Shown: positions 46,710 through 57,608, counted from the stretch's first letter. The stretch is 64,000 nucleotides of DNA from an uncultured Prevotellaceae bacterium (GCA_947168045.1 CAMVKN010000004.1:1-64000), one strand, 5' to 3'. Notes: a model not told the origin generated them from the letters alone. Program-made: numbers and translations.

Positions 46710-49700
46710 ATGAAAATGAAAAACAAACTTTATTCACTACTCGTCCTGGCACTGCTGCTCGGCACCATGAGCACCGGGGCGAAGAAGGTGCACACCCTGG
46801 GTGACTCCACCATGGCGAACTATCAAGAGGACCAGACGGTGACGCGCGGCTGGGGCATGTACTTCGGCTACTTCCTCACTAACGGCTGGACCAGCGTGAA
46901 CTATGCGCTGGGCGGACGCGACAGCTACGGCGGGTACAACGAGCTGTGGCAGACGGCTAAGAAGAATGTGGAAGCCGGCGACTATGTCATCATACAGTTT
47001 GCCCACAACGACGAGAAGAACCAAGGCATGGACGGCTACCAGCTGAAGGCCTACTACGAAAGCATTGGCGACCAGGCCAAGGCCGCCGCCGTCAGCCTGC
47101 GGGGCAGCATCCCCTCGACAACCTATAAGGAGAACCTGAAGAAGATCTGCAACGAGGTGACTGCCCTCGGGGCCCACCCCATCCTTGTCGGCGCCGTGTG
47201 CCGTAGCTACTTCTCGGATGGCAAGATTCGTCGTAATGGGCGTCACGACCTGGGCGACAACTTCAGCGTGCTCACCGAGGACGGACCCGTCACGGGCAAG
47301 AAGGTGGCCGCCGACAACCACCTGATGGACTATCCCTACCACATGAAGCAGCTGGCCGGCGAGCTGAACGTCCCATACGTCGACCTGACGGAGGCCACCG
47401 CTGAGCTCTATGAGAGCTACGGCGACGCCAAGTGCCACGAGCAGCTCTTCGACGGCGAGGGCAGCACACACTTCAATAGCACTGGCGCCCTGCTGGTGGC
47501 ACGTCTCTGTGCACAGCTGATGAAAGAGCAGGGCATACTGAGCAACGACATCGTGGTGCCCACCGACCTGTCAGTGACCCCTGCCGTAGCCGACTTGGGC
47601 GAGGGCTACAAGGGGCAGACGGCCGTGAAGGAGCTGACGCTGAACGGCTTCGGCCTGTCGCCCGCCCAGGGCACCATCAGCGTCAGCGCCACTGACGGGA
47701 TAAGCCTTTCGGTTGACCACGTGACATGGACGAACAGTCTCAGTGTGGACTATAACAACGGTACGCTGGTGAAGAACATCTATGCCCGCGTGCTGCTTGC
47801 CAATACGGGTAAGTTCAATGGCACCATCACCGTCACGCTGGGCGACAAGCGCGTCGACGTGCCACTGACGGTGAACATCGTGGAGCTGGGTGGCGGCGAG
47901 CCCTTCAGCGTGGCGTGGCCCATGGTCCCCACGGACGAGGCCACTGTGACCGGTGATGTGAGTGCCTCTGCCGCCACGCTGACAGGTCTCGGGAAGTATG
48001 GCAATGTGAACGGCTATGGCGTGCTGATAGCACCCAATGGCAGCACCGGCGAGTGGCCCTCGGACGGCATCGACGACGACCCCACGCAGTATGTGCAGTT
48101 TGCAGTGACCGCCCCGCAGGGGAAGGAGCTCTCCATAGGCAGCATCGACATGAAGATAAAGGCACAGGGCGGAGGCTCGCTGCAGTGCCATGCCTATTAT
48201 TCCACTGATGGCTTTGCCACGCGCAATACCATCTTTGCCTCAGGCGTACTGAACGGCACATGGAATGAGATACATTCGGAAAACGTCGTGAAGGTGGAGG
48301 AAGGCGAGCGCCTGCTCATCCGTGTCTATCCCTGGTCGAAGAACGTCGACCGCGGCCGGTGGCTCTGCGTCGCCGACGTGGCTGTCAGCGGTATGGTGAA
48401 AAACGCCGGCGGCGTGGACATCAGCGGCAGCATCCACCTGAAGCTCGACAAGGGTGGCCTGGACCAGACCGACGATGCCATCATCAGCCCTGAAGACATG
48501 AAGGCTGGCATAGCCGCCATGAAGCTCACTGCGGGAAGCGCGCTGACCCTGAATGGCACCACCACCTACACTGGAAACAACAATGAGAAGACCGTGCAGA
48601 CATCGGTCTATAACGGCAGCGGAGCCTCGTTTGCCGGCACCCCCACGGACGACAATACGCTGACGCTGACGCTGACACCGGAGGACGGTTTCAACTTCGT
48701 TCCCACGAAGGTGAGCTTCGAGGGTGCACGCTATGGCACCGACGGCGGCACGCTGACCGTTAGTGTCGTGGCCGGCGACCACGAGCTGACGCTGTGTGAG
48801 AAGGCTGACGTGAACCGCAGCGACAAGGGGCTGGACCTCAAGCACTTCAGCTATGACGTCAGCAACCTGGTGGCATCGTTCGACAATCCCCTGAAGCTCA
48901 ACTTCGCGTTCATCGGACTGGGTAAAACCAAGCGCATGGGCCTGTCGAACCTGGTCATTGAAGGACAGTTGGTGGGCAGTGCCACCGTCACGACGAAATA
49001 CCTGCTGAACACCATCGTGGAGCCTGCCGAGGCTGGTACCGTCACACGCGAGCCTGACCTGGACGCCTACAAGGAGGGTGCCGAGGTGGTGCTCACCGCC
49101 ACGAAGAACTTTGGCTATCGCTTCGTGGAGTGGCAGGACGGCGAGGGACACAAGCTGGGCAGCGCACCGACGCTGACGGTGACGATGGACGCTGAGAAGA
49201 CCGTCAAGGCTGTGTTCCAGAACATCCCCGTCTACACCGTCACCACGCGCGTCACCAACGATGCCGACCGCACCATGGGCAGCATCACCCTGACCCCCAA
49301 CGACCATAACAACCTGTATGAGGCAGGCACGGAGATTACCGCCACGGCCAACGAGAGCAAGGTGCTGAAGTTCCTGCAGTGGACGGACAAGAACGAGAAC
49401 GCCGGCACCGTGCCCACACGCACGCTGACCGTGAACGGCGACATGGAGCTGGTGGCACAGTATGAGGTGCAGGACTTCATCGCCGTGTTCGACGCCTCGG
49501 TCAACAACTACTATGCTTACCCCACCACTTCAGGCTATCCCTTCCCGGCTGACCTGACCTGGGACGATGCACGCAACGCCTTCTCGTCGGTGGTCAAGGT
49601 GGCCGACGGGTCGCTGGCCTATACCAAGGACGGCGGCACACCCGTGGTGCGCAACCGTGAGGGCGTGGTGCTCCCAGACATCAACGGACTCTATCAGAAC

Positions 49701-51785
49701 GGCTATAGCACAACCGACATAGCCTGGCAGTACCAGTTCTCGACCAAGGGCTTCGCTGCGGCTACGTTCACTGCCGACATGGCTGCCAAGAACATGGCCT
49801 CGAAGCAGTGGAAGGCCCTCATCTCAACCGACGGAAAGGAGTTCAGCCCCCTCGGCGACGCCACCTGGACGATGACGGCCAACGCCGTCATGCCGCTCGC
49901 CTTTGAGCTGCCTGCCTCGGCCATGGGACAGCCGACGGTCTACGTGCGCATCATGGGCGACGGCAGCGACATGCTCTCTTCCAGCTATGCCTTTGACCAG
50001 GAATACGACGGTCTGAAGTACACCTCACACTCAGAGAGCGGCGTGGGCAATGTCTACATCGTGGGCACCGCCGAGGTGGTGGCCGACGACGTGGCGCCGG
50101 TGGTGACCACCACCACGCCCACCAACGGTGCCACGGGCGTGAGCGCCTCAGGACGCATCACCGTCAGCTACGACGAGCGCATCATGCCCGCCACTGTGCT
50201 CGAAGGTTCCCCCTTCGGGCCCACACCCACCCTCATTGCCGCCAACGGACAGAGGGCTGACATCACCACCACGTGGAGCAGCCGCTCGGTGAGCTTCAGC
50301 TACATGGGCCTGGACTACGGCACGCAGTACACCCTGACCCTGCCCGCTGGCTTCGTGGTGGACCGCTCAGGCAACGCTGCCGACGCACTCACGCTGACCT
50401 TCACCACCATGGAGCGCCAGCAGCCTGCCGCACGCCTCTATGACGCCATCGTCGACGCCGCAGCCACCAGTTCAGTAAGTGGCGATGCCATCGCTACCTA
50501 TACCACTGTGCAGGCCGCCATCGATGCCGCACCCAAGGCACGCACCAAGCCCTGGCTCATCTTCATCAAGAACGGGCAGTACAAGGAGCATGTCGACATA
50601 CCCAAGACGAAGCCATACATGCACCTCATAGGCCAGGACCGCGACAAGACCGTCATCCTGGACGACAGGCTCAGCGGCGGCGACAATGCCCTGCACGTCA
50701 GCGAGGGAGCCACGGTGGTGGTGAACGCCGACAACTGCTTCTTCGAGAACCTGACCATGGAGAACAGCTACGGCCACGAGAAGCAGGCCGGACCGCAGGC
50801 GCTGGCACTGAACACCATGGGCGACCGCATCGCCCTGAACGGCGTGGCACTGCTCAGCTATCAGGACACATGGATTACGACCTCGACGTCGAACAACCGA
50901 CACTATATCAAGAACTCGGTCATCGAGGGGGCAGTGGACTTCATCTACAACAGCGGCAATGTCTACTTGGACGGTGACACACTGGACATCAACCGTCCTT
51001 CGGGCGGATACATCGTGGCACCCAGCCATGGGCAGGACGTGAAATGGGGCTATGTGCTGCAGAACAGCGTCATACGTCCGCACAAGGGCATCAACGTGAA
51101 GGACGTGTGGCTCGGACGGCCCTGGAAGAACCAGCCCAAGACAGTGTATATCAACACCCGGACCTATGTCAACATCCCAGCCAAGGGGTGGTATAACACC
51201 ATGGGCGGACTTCCAGTGCTGTGGGCTGAGTACAACACCGTCGATGCCAACGGCAACCCGCTGGACCTCTCGCAGCGCGAGACCTACTATTACTACGTTG
51301 ACGACAACACGGGAAAGAAGGTGGAGACGTTTGACGTGAAGAACACCCTTACGGCTGAGGAGGCGGCACAGTACACCGTCAAGAACGTGCTGGGCGGCAC
51401 TGACAACTGGCAACCCGACCTGATGTGTGAGGCCTGCGAGGCACCGGTGGTGAAAGGCGCCGACGGCAGGATGACATGGGAGCCCGTGCCATACGCCATC
51501 TGCTATGTCGTGACGAAGAACGGCGAGGTGGTCGGCATGACCACCGATGTGAGCTTCGATGACTATACCGAGACCGACAAGTGGCAGGTGCAAGCCGTCA
51601 ACGAAAATGGCGGACTGAGCCCGAAGGGCGTGCCCAACCAGGCCTCAGCCATCGGCATGACTGCCGCCGATGTCACAGGGACGGAGACGGTCTATACGGT
51701 TGACGGACGTCGACACAGCGGCCTGCAGCATGGACTGAACATTGTGCGCAGGGCTGACGGACGCACGGTGAAAGTGGTGAAATAG
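46710..51785 (+). CDS. Giant secreted fusion: CE12 acetylesterase + CE8 pectin methylesterase
   Basis: A 1691-residue protein from the ATG at 46710 (MKMKNKLYS; signal peptide to about residue 24). Residues 25-275 are an SGNH/CE12 rhamnogalacturonan acetylesterase: LGDSTM with the nucleophile Ser, GGRDSYGG, FAHNDEK and GSTHFNSTG with the catalytic His. About 285-760 are beta-sandwich modules. Two InlB/Flg_new-like repeats follow (763-838 and 838-915), then a sandwich (921-1120) and a Big_5-type Ig domain (1126-1230). Residues 1253-1560 are a CE8 beta-helix with GPQALAL, YQDTW, VDFIYNSGNVYLDG (nucleophile Asp) and LGRPW. A FnIII-like module (about 1575-1645) precedes the Prevotella tail YTVDGRRH...GLNIVRR. 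It would strip acetyl and methyl esters from pectin on one chain. A terminator follows. Confidence 0.93.
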   Translation: MKMKNKLYSLLVLALLLGTMSTGAKKVHTLGDSTMANYQEDQTVTRGWGMYFGYFLTNGWTSVNYALGGRDSYGGYNELWQTAKKNVEAGDYVIIQFAHNDEKNQGMDGYQLKAYYESIGDQAKAAAVSLRGSIPSTTYKENLKKICNEVTALGAHPILVGAVCRSYFSDGKIRRNGRHDLGDNFSVLTEDGPVTGKKVAADNHLMDYPYHMKQLAGELNVPYVDLTEATAELYESYGDAKCHEQLFDGEGSTHFNSTGALLVARLCAQLMKEQGILSNDIVVPTDLSVTPAVADLGEGYKGQTAVKELTLNGFGLSPAQGTISVSATDGISLSVDHVTWTNSLSVDYNNGTLVKNIYARVLLANTGKFNGTITVTLGDKRVDVPLTVNIVELGGGEPFSVAWPMVPTDEATVTGDVSASAATLTGLGKYGNVNGYGVLIAPNGSTGEWPSDGIDDDPTQYVQFAVTAPQGKELSIGSIDMKIKAQGGGSLQCHAYYSTDGFATRNTIFASGVLNGTWNEIHSENVVKVEEGERLLIRVYPWSKNVDRGRWLCVADVAVSGMVKNAGGVDISGSIHLKLDKGGLDQTDDAIISPEDMKAGIAAMKLTAGSALTLNGTTTYTGNNNEKTVQTSVYNGSGASFAGTPTDDNTLTLTLTPEDGFNFVPTKVSFEGARYGTDGGTLTVSVVAGDHELTLCEKADVNRSDKGLDLKHFSYDVSNLVASFDNPLKLNFAFIGLGKTKRMGLSNLVIEGQLVGSATVTTKYLLNTIVEPAEAGTVTREPDLDAYKEGAEVVLTATKNFGYRFVEWQDGEGHKLGSAPTLTVTMDAEKTVKAVFQNIPVYTVTTRVTNDADRTMGSITLTPNDHNNLYEAGTEITATANESKVLKFLQWTDKNENAGTVPTRTLTVNGDMELVAQYEVQDFIAVFDASVNNYYAYPTTSGYPFPADLTWDDARNAFSSVVKVADGSLAYTKDGGTPVVRNREGVVLPDINGLYQNGYSTTDIAWQYQFSTKGFAAATFTADMAAKNMASKQWKALISTDGKEFSPLGDATWTMTANAVMPLAFELPASAMGQPTVYVRIMGDGSDMLSSSYAFDQEYDGLKYTSHSESGVGNVYIVGTAEVVADDVAPVVTTTTPTNGATGVSASGRITVSYDERIMPATVLEGSPFGPTPTLIAANGQRADITTTWSSRSVSFSYMGLDYGTQYTLTLPAGFVVDRSGNAADALTLTFTTMERQQPAARLYDAIVDAAATSSVSGDAIATYTTVQAAIDAAPKARTKPWLIFIKNGQYKEHVDIPKTKPYMHLIGQDRDKTVILDDRLSGGDNALHVSEGATVVVNADNCFFENLTMENSYGHEKQAGPQALALNTMGDRIALNGVALLSYQDTWITTSTSNNRHYIKNSVIEGAVDFIYNSGNVYLDGDTLDINRPSGGYIVAPSHGQDVKWGYVLQNSVIRPHKGINVKDVWLGRPWKNQPKTVYINTRTYVNIPAKGWYNTMGGLPVLWAEYNTVDANGNPLDLSQRETYYYYVDDNTGKKVETFDVKNTLTAEEAAQYTVKNVLGGTDNWQPDLMCEACEAPVVKGADGRMTWEPVPYAICYVVTKNGEVVGMTTDVSFDDYTETDKWQVQAVNENGGLSPKGVPNQASAIGMTAADVTGTETVYTVDGRRHSGLQHGLNIVRRADGRTVKVVK

Positions 51786-51799
51786 ACAACTCGTGAAGG

Positions 51800-51834
51800 G
51801 GAAGGCCGGAAGTAACTCTGGCCTTCCTTTTTTT
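51800..51834 (+). terminator. Intrinsic terminator after the pectin esterase gene
   Basis: Stem GGAAGGCC/GGCCTTCC (51800-51807 and 51820-51827), 12-nt loop, followed by T7. Confidence 0.9.
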
Positions 51835-51874
51835 GACGTTTTTATATGAAAATACCATATTTTTACGGAAACGC

Positions 51875-51905
51875 TTGCGCGTTTCACAATTTTTCAGTAA
51901 TTTTG
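51875..51905 (+). promoter_or_regulatory. Promoter of the fumarate reductase operon
   Basis: TTG (51875-51877) and TAATTTTG (51898-51905), 20 bp apart. The leader to the frdC start is about 115 nt. Confidence 0.75.
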
Positions 51906-52024
51906 TAGCCCAAACCGCGCGTAGATATCATTATTTATGAGTAGGAGGCCTGCCCGTGAGGGTGGCAACGCATTTGCTTCTAAGAACATAACTATAGTAA
52001 TAATTTAATTAAAATCAACAACTT

Positions 52025-52723
52025 ATGTGGTTAATCAATTCATCTATTGGTAGAAAGGTGGTGATGTCGGTAACTGGCATCGCACTGATCTTGTTTTTGA
52101 CATTCCACTGTTGCATGAACATTGTTGCGCTGTTCTCAGGCAAGGCTTACAATGCCATTTGTGAGCTGCTGGGTGCCAACTGGTATGCAGTGGTGGCAAC
52201 GATGGGACTGGCCCTGCTGGCAGTGGTCCATATCGTGTTTGCCTTCATCCTGACGGCACAGAACCGCAAGGCACGCGGTGACAGCCGCTACGAGGTGGCA
52301 ACGACGGTGAACGGCGACAACGTCGTAGAGAAGTTCGCATCGCGCAACATGCTTGTGCTGGGCATCATCATCCTGCTCGGACTGCTGCTGCACCTGTTCA
52401 ACTTCTGGTATAACATGATGTTCGCTGAGCTCTTCCCCAGCATCCACTTCGATGCAGCTCCGGCCGATGGCTTCGGAAAGATTGTCAACACCTTCGGCAA
52501 CCCCATCTTTGTCGTGCTCTACGTCATCTGGATCTGTGCCATCTGGTTCCACCTCAGCCATGGCTTCTGGAGCGCCCTGCAGACACTGGGCTGGAGCGGA
52601 AAGACGTGGGAGTGCCGCATCAAGTGGATTGGCCTCATCTACGTCTCCCTGCTCATGCTGGGCTTCCTCGTGGTGGTTCTGGCCTTCGCCTTCGGCTGCG
52701 CTCCCAGCCTGTGCTGCTGCTAA
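52025..52723 (+). CDS. frdC: Fumarate reductase / succinate dehydrogenase cytochrome b subunit
   Basis: A 232-residue membrane anchor with five transmembrane helices. His residues in LTFHCCMN (about 28), AVVHIVFA (about 68), LLLHLFNF (about 124) and IWFHLSHGF (about 178) can ligate two haems, as in the di-haem (Wolinella-type) enzyme. It ends in an unusual CAPSLCCC tail. It exchanges electrons between menaquinol and the FrdAB head. It is first of frdCAB, 30 bp before frdA. Confidence 0.93.
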   Translation: MWLINSSIGRKVVMSVTGIALILFLTFHCCMNIVALFSGKAYNAICELLGANWYAVVATMGLALLAVVHIVFAFILTAQNRKARGDSRYEVATTVNGDNVVEKFASRNMLVLGIIILLGLLLHLFNFWYNMMFAELFPSIHFDAAPADGFGKIVNTFGNPIFVVLYVIWICAIWFHLSHGFWSALQTLGWSGKTWECRIKWIGLIYVSLLMLGFLVVVLAFAFGCAPSLCCC

Positions 52724-52753
52724 CTAACTGATAAAAAGAAAACTGAAATAATT

Positions 52754-54733
52754 ATGGCAAAAGTATTAGATTCAAAGATTCCCGCAGGTCCCGTACCTGA
52801 GAAATGGAAGGAATATAAGGCCCACCAGCGCCTGGTCAACCCGAAGAACAAACTGAAGCTCGACGTCATTGTCGTGGGCACAGGTCTGGCTGGCGCAAGT
52901 GCTGCTGCAAGTCTCGGAGAGATGGGCTTCAACGTGTATAATTTCTGCATTCAGGACTCACCCCGCCGTGCCCACTCCATCGCTGCACAGGGTGGTATCA
53001 ATGCCGCCAAGTGCTACCAGAACGATGGTGACTCGGTCTATCGTCTGTTCTACGACACCGTGAAGGGTGGCGACTATCGTGCACGCGAGGCCAACGTCTA
53101 CCGTCTGGCTGAGGTGTCGAACAACATCATCGACCAGTGCGTGGCACAGGGCGTGCCCTTCGCTCGCGAGTACGGTGGCATGCTGGCTAACCGCTCATTC
53201 GGTGGCGCACAGGTCAGCCGTACATTCTATGCCAAGGGACAGACCGGACAGCAGCTGCTGCTCGGTGCCTACAGCTCGCTCAGCGCACAGGTGCAGGCCA
53301 AGAAGGTGAAGCTCTTCACACGCTATGAGATGGAGGATGTGGTCATCGTCGACGGACGCGCTCGTGGCATCATCGCCAAGAACCTGGTAACGGGTAAGCT
53401 GGAGCGCTTCTCGGCCAACGCAGTGGTCATCGCTACCGGCGGCTATGGAAACACCTACTTCCTCTCGACCAACGCCATGGGCTGCAACTGCACCGCCGCA
53501 GTGCAGTGCTATCGCAAGGGTGCCATGTTCGCCAACCCCAGCTATGTGCAGATTCACCCCACCTGTATCCCCGTCCACGGCGACAAGCAGTCGAAGCTGA
53601 CGCTGATGTCGGAGTCGCTGCGTAACGACGGCCGCATCTGGGTGCCGAAGAAGATTGAGGACGCCAAGGCGCTGCAGCAGGGCACGAAGCAGGGATGGGA
53701 GATTCCTGAGGAGGATCGCGACTACTATCTGGAGCGTCGCTACCCGGCCTTCGGCAACCTCGTGCCGCGCGACGTGGCCAGCCGTGCCGCCAAGGAGCGC
53801 TGCGACAAGGGCTTCGGCGTGAACAACACCGGACTGGCTGTGTTCCTCGACTTCTCAGAGAGCATCAACCGCCTCGGCCTCGACGTCATCATGCAGCGCT
53901 ACGGCAACCTCTTCGAGATGTATGAGGAGATTACCGACGTGTTCCCCGGCGACGTGGCCAACGAGATTAACGGCGTGAAATACTACAAGCCCATGATGAT
54001 TTACCCCGCCATCCACTACACCATGGGCGGCATCTGGGTCGACTACGAACTGCAGACCACCATTCCCGGACTGTTCGCCATCGGCGAGTGCAACTTCAGT
54101 GACCACGGTGCCAACCGTCTGGGTGCCAGCGCACTGATGCAGGGTCTGGCCGACGGATACTTCGTGCTGCCCTACACCATCCAGAACTATCTGGCCGACC
54201 AGGCAGTGTGGCCGAAGGTCTCGACAGACCTGCCTGAGTTCGCTGAGGCTGAGAAGAAGGTCGACGCTGAGATGGACCGTCTGCTGAACATCAAGGGCAA
54301 GCGCTCAGTGGATAGCATCCACAAGGAGCTGGGCCACATCATGTGGGAGTATGTCGGCATGGGACGCACTGCTGAGGGACTGAAGACAGGCCTGAAGAAG
54401 ATGCACGACCTGGAGAAGGAGTTCGACACCAACCTCTTCGTGCCTGGCACAAAGGAGGGACTGAACGTCGAGCTGGACAAGGCCATCCACCTGCGCGACT
54501 TCTTCACCATGGGTCAGCTGGTGGCATTCGACGCACTGAGCCGTAACGAGAGCTGCGGTGGCCACTTCCGCGAGGAGTACCAGACTGAGGAAGGTGAGGC
54601 TAAGCGCGACGACGAGCATTACTTCTACGTAGGTTGCTGGGAGTACAAAGGCAAGGGCAACGAGCCCGAACTGTCAAAGGAACCCCTGGAGTATGAGGCA
54701 ATCAAAGTACAAACCCGTAACTATAAGAACTAA
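52754..54733 (+). CDS. frdA: Fumarate reductase / succinate dehydrogenase flavoprotein subunit
   Basis: A 659-residue flavoprotein that reduces fumarate to succinate. The dinucleotide-binding [13 protein letters not shown] is at about 42-54, and [14 protein letters not shown] (about 75-88) carries the His that covalently binds FAD. HPTCIP and the Arg/His of the dicarboxylate site ([20 protein letters not shown], near 595) are conserved. It sits between frdC and frdB (5-bp gap to frdB). In anaerobic Bacteroidales the enzyme works in the fumarate-reducing direction. Confidence 0.96.
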   Translation: MAKVLDSKIPAGPVPEKWKEYKAHQRLVNPKNKLKLDVIVVGTGLAGASAAASLGEMGFNVYNFCIQDSPRRAHSIAAQGGINAAKCYQNDGDSVYRLFYDTVKGGDYRAREANVYRLAEVSNNIIDQCVAQGVPFAREYGGMLANRSFGGAQVSRTFYAKGQTGQQLLLGAYSSLSAQVQAKKVKLFTRYEMEDVVIVDGRARGIIAKNLVTGKLERFSANAVVIATGGYGNTYFLSTNAMGCNCTAAVQCYRKGAMFANPSYVQIHPTCIPVHGDKQSKLTLMSESLRNDGRIWVPKKIEDAKALQQGTKQGWEIPEEDRDYYLERRYPAFGNLVPRDVASRAAKERCDKGFGVNNTGLAVFLDFSESINRLGLDVIMQRYGNLFEMYEEITDVFPGDVANEINGVKYYKPMMIYPAIHYTMGGIWVDYELQTTIPGLFAIGECNFSDHGANRLGASALMQGLADGYFVLPYTIQNYLADQAVWPKVSTDLPEFAEAEKKVDAEMDRLLNIKGKRSVDSIHKELGHIMWEYVGMGRTAEGLKTGLKKMHDLEKEFDTNLFVPGTKEGLNVELDKAIHLRDFFTMGQLVAFDALSRNESCGGHFREEYQTEEGEAKRDDEHYFYVGCWEYKGKGNEPELSKEPLEYEAIKVQTRNYKN

Positions 54734-54738
54734 AAGAT

Positions 54739-55497
54739 ATGGCTAAGAATATTTCATTCACAATTAAGTTTTGGAGACAGAATGGTCCCAAGGACGCTGG
54801 TCATTTCGATACTCACGAAATGCATGACATCCCAGATGACACTTCGTTCCTTGAGATGCTCGACATCCTGAACGAGGAGCTCATCAACGAGGGCAAGGAG
54901 CCCTTCGTGTTCGACCACGACTGCCGCGAGGGTATCTGCGGTATGTGCTCACTCTACATCAACGGTACGCCTCACGGCAAGACGGAGCGCGGTGCCACCA
55001 CCTGTCAGCTCTACATGCGCCGCTTCAACGATGGCGACGTCATCACCGTCGAGCCCTGGCGCTCGGCCGCCTTCCCTGTCATCAAGGACTGCATGGTCGA
55101 CCGTAACGCCTTCGACAAGATTATCCAGGCTGGTGGCTACACCAGCATCCGCACCGGTCAGGCTCAGGATGCCAACGCCATCCTCATCCCCAAGGAGGAT
55201 GCCGACGAGGCTATGGACTGTGCCAGCTGCATCGGCTGTGGTGCCTGTGTCGCCGCTTGTAAGAATGGCTCTGCCATGCTCTTCGTCAGCTCGAAGGTCT
55301 CTCAGCTCGCTCTGCTCCCCCAGGGCCGCGTCGAGGCCAAGCGTCGCGTGAAGAACATGATTGCCAAGATGGACGAGCTCGGCTTCGGCAACTGCACCAA
55401 CACTCGTGCCTGCGAGGCCGTCTGCCCGAAGAACGAGACCATCGCCAACATCGCTCGCCTCAACCGCGAGATGATCAAGGCAAAGATTGCTGACTAA
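54739..55497 (+). CDS. frdB: Fumarate reductase / succinate dehydrogenase iron-sulfur subunit
   Basis: A 252-residue protein carrying three Fe-S clusters. [19 protein letters not shown] (about 65-83) holds the [2Fe-2S] site. [20 protein letters not shown] (about 156-175) and [12 protein letters not shown] (about 219-230) hold the other clusters. It passes electrons from the FrdC haems to the FrdA flavin. A GC-rich inverted repeat follows the gene. Confidence 0.95.
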   Translation: MAKNISFTIKFWRQNGPKDAGHFDTHEMHDIPDDTSFLEMLDILNEELINEGKEPFVFDHDCREGICGMCSLYINGTPHGKTERGATTCQLYMRRFNDGDVITVEPWRSAAFPVIKDCMVDRNAFDKIIQAGGYTSIRTGQAQDANAILIPKEDADEAMDCASCIGCGACVAACKNGSAMLFVSSKVSQLALLPQGRVEAKRRVKNMIAKMDELGFGNCTNTRACEAVCPKNETIANIARLNREMIKAKIAD

Positions 55498-55504
55498 GAC
55501 AACA

Positions 55505-55550
55505 CCCACCCCTTGCCTCCCCACTTTGGGGGTGGGGCGAGGGGTGGGGT
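55505..55550 (+). terminator. GC-rich hairpin after frdB
   Basis: About 20-bp imperfect arms (ACCCACCCCTTGCC... against GGCGAGGGGTGGGGT) fold around TTTGG, followed by only TCTTTA. It resembles the CCCC/GGGG inverted repeats at 8431 and 35587. Either a terminator or a small dispersed element. Confidence 0.6.
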
Positions 55551-55654
55551 CTTTACATTATTATATTGTTCGCGAAAAGAAGGGAGCAGAGTCACTCGCT
55601 AACTTCTAATTCTCTTATCTCCACCGCTCTGCCGGTGGATATAGACAAGCCCGT

Positions 55655-56410
55655 TCAGAACTTATAGTACACGCCGATGGTGCCGTAGATGGGGTAGAGC
55701 GTCTGCTCTACGGTCTTGAAGTCGTTGTTGAAGATGCCCGTCAGGCCCCAGCTCAGGTCAGCCGTCAGACCGATGTGCTCATGCAATTGCCAGTCGGCAC
55801 CGATGGCGAGGCCCATCTGCAGGCTTCGCATGTCATCGCTGAAGTCGTAGGTGGCCCATTCCCCCTCTTTGTTACCAATATTGATTTTCGGACCGACGGG
55901 ATTGTTCTGGCGTAGGTATCCGTCGGAGGCAATGCCGCTGAAGTCCTTGTCAACCAGCAGCGAGAAGTAAGGCCCGGCCTTCAGTGCCACCTTTTCGCCC
56001 AGCTGCATTGAGGCCTGGATGGGCAAGGTCAGCATCCACTGCGTCACCTCCTGGCTGATGTGTCCTGTGAAGAGTCCTTCCAGCCTGCTGTCGCCCTTCA
56101 CCACCTCCATGCGGTATCCCTTGGTGGTAGCCTCTACCTTCATGGCTTTGTTCTCTATGCGCAGTCCGGCCGTCACCCCCCATCTGTTGCTCAGCGGCAT
56201 CCTTACGTCAACGCCGGCCATGACCGATGGCGTCAGGCTATAGCTGTCGATGCTGCGTATGGTGGCAGGCATGCCCAGCGGCGCCGTGCCGCCAATGCTG
56301 TAGCCCACGCGGGCCTTCCACTCTAAGTCCTCGGTCCAGCTCCCAGCCTCAGCCTTGTCCGTCCCAAGCAACAGGGCGGAGAGCACAATGGTCGTCACTA
56401 TTTTATTCAT
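55655..56410 (-). CDS. Outer-membrane beta-barrel protein (porin-like, OMP_b-brl_2 type)
   Basis: A 251-residue protein. The ATG at 56410 overlaps the upstream PCMD gene's stop (ATGAATAA), implying coupled translation, and gives a signal peptide ending KAEA-GS. The mature part has alternating amphipathic strands and ends YYKF with a C-terminal aromatic residue, the outer-membrane barrel signature; about eight strands are likely. It is the last gene of the SusC-SusD-PCMD-OMP cluster. No substrate is indicated. Confidence 0.82.
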   Translation of the reverse strand: MNKIVTTIVLSALLLGTDKAEAGSWTEDLEWKARVGYSIGGTAPLGMPATIRSIDSYSLTPSVMAGVDVRMPLSNRWGVTAGLRIENKAMKVEATTKGYRMEVVKGDSRLEGLFTGHISQEVTQWMLTLPIQASMQLGEKVALKAGPYFSLLVDKDFSGIASDGYLRQNNPVGPKINIGNKEGEWATYDFSDDMRSLQMGLAIGADWQLHEHIGLTADLSWGLTGIFNNDFKTVEQTLYPIYGTIGVYYKF

Positions 56411-57581
56411 GGTGTTCACCCTCCAGTTCTTTATCATCGTTCGTTTCTTCAAATGACACCTCCACCTCGTCTACGTAGAGTCTGCTGCCAATGGCCCCCT
56501 CAAACGAGTCGCCGTTCTTGCTCGACGAGAACACCAGCGTCATGCTGTAGCCTTGTTCGGCCAGCACCTTCGGGTCAGCGTCATCGCCCTCGAAGAACAT
56601 CTCAAACCGTGTCCACTCATTGGTGGGCGGCAGCTGTGCCACCACGGCCTTCCTGACGATGTAGGGGCTGCTCAGCACATTGTCGCCATAGAGGCAGATG
56701 TCGTTGTTCTGCTCGTCCTTGTTGCGGAAGAAGACGGCATAGATGCTGGCCTCGTCAACCTTGCCTTCAACGACGTTCATCTTCTTGTCGGTGAACGTCT
56801 CGCCCGGCTGGTACTTGTAATAGCCCGTCACGCGCACAGGGACACGGTCGATGGGGCGTCCGAACTCAGTAGCCTTCAGGGGGTCGGTCATCACCTGTTC
56901 CACCACAAAGCGCCCCATGAAGAGATTGCCGGCGGCAATAGGCTTGTTGAACCATCGGCCCAGCTGCCCGGCATCCTGTGTGACAAGGCACACACCCTTG
57001 CCATAATAGCCGTACTCTGTCTGATAGGTAGGATGGTCAGCAGGCTGGCTGTTGGTCTTGATGATGGCGGCACCCGCATTGCCCGAGGCCCAGATGTTCT
57101 GTCGCGTACCGTTCCGGTCCATCTCGTAGAACTCATGGTATAGGTTGTTGTTAATGCCTTTCACCGTTTCCACATTCTCGAAGCTGAACAGATAGGCAGG
57201 CAGGTTGTCCTCCTTGAAGGCCACCGTGTACTGGCGCTGCCATGCGCCGTCCTCTGATGTCACGGTATAGGTCACCGGCCACTCCCTGAAGTTATGCTTC
57301 GTACCGCTGGCAGGTTTGATGGTGGCACCGGGCGTCACATTGAAAAACACGGCAATGCTGTCAGGCAACTGCAGAAACGACTTTACTGGGAATACGATTG
57401 TGCTTTCGGTCGAGGAGATATTCTCAATGCGCATCTTGCTGGGCTGATAGAACAGCTGAGCCATCTGGTCGCCCTCTACCCAGGCACTGATGATGTCACA
57501 TTCAGAATTCTTGGGCTCGTCCTTGATGCACGACGACAGGGTCAGGACAAGGCATACAATCAGTAAAGACAGTCTCTTCAT
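56403..57581 (-). CDS. PCMD-domain surface lipoprotein
   Basis: A 392-residue lipoprotein (signal peptide ending LSSC at about 18). An N-terminal Ig-like module (about 25-125) is followed by the putative carbohydrate metabolism domain PCMD (about 145-380) with GKGVCLVTQDA, MGRFVVE and RVTGYYKYQPG strands. PCMD proteins are typically encoded beside SusC/SusD pairs and are thought to bind glycans or proteins at the cell surface. It has its own -7 element, so it can be expressed apart from susCD. Confidence 0.88.
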   Translation of the reverse strand: MKRLSLLIVCLVLTLSSCIKDEPKNSECDIISAWVEGDQMAQLFYQPSKMRIENISSTESTIVFPVKSFLQLPDSIAVFFNVTPGATIKPASGTKHNFREWPVTYTVTSEDGAWQRQYTVAFKEDNLPAYLFSFENVETVKGINNNLYHEFYEMDRNGTRQNIWASGNAGAAIIKTNSQPADHPTYQTEYGYYGKGVCLVTQDAGQLGRWFNKPIAAGNLFMGRFVVEQVMTDPLKATEFGRPIDRVPVRVTGYYKYQPGETFTDKKMNVVEGKVDEASIYAVFFRNKDEQNNDICLYGDNVLSSPYIVRKAVVAQLPPTNEWTRFEMFFEGDDADPKVLAEQGYSMTLVFSSSKNGDSFEGAIGSRLYVDEVEVSFEETNDDKELEGEHHE

Positions 57582-57608
57582 AGCACGTTTTTTATCTTTA
57601 ATGAGCGT

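Noticed and set aside
50472..51593. 373-codon minus-strand open frame
   Set aside because: It lies antisense inside the CE8 domain with its catalytic motifs intact on the plus strand; composition is Val/His/Gly-rich shadow sequence.
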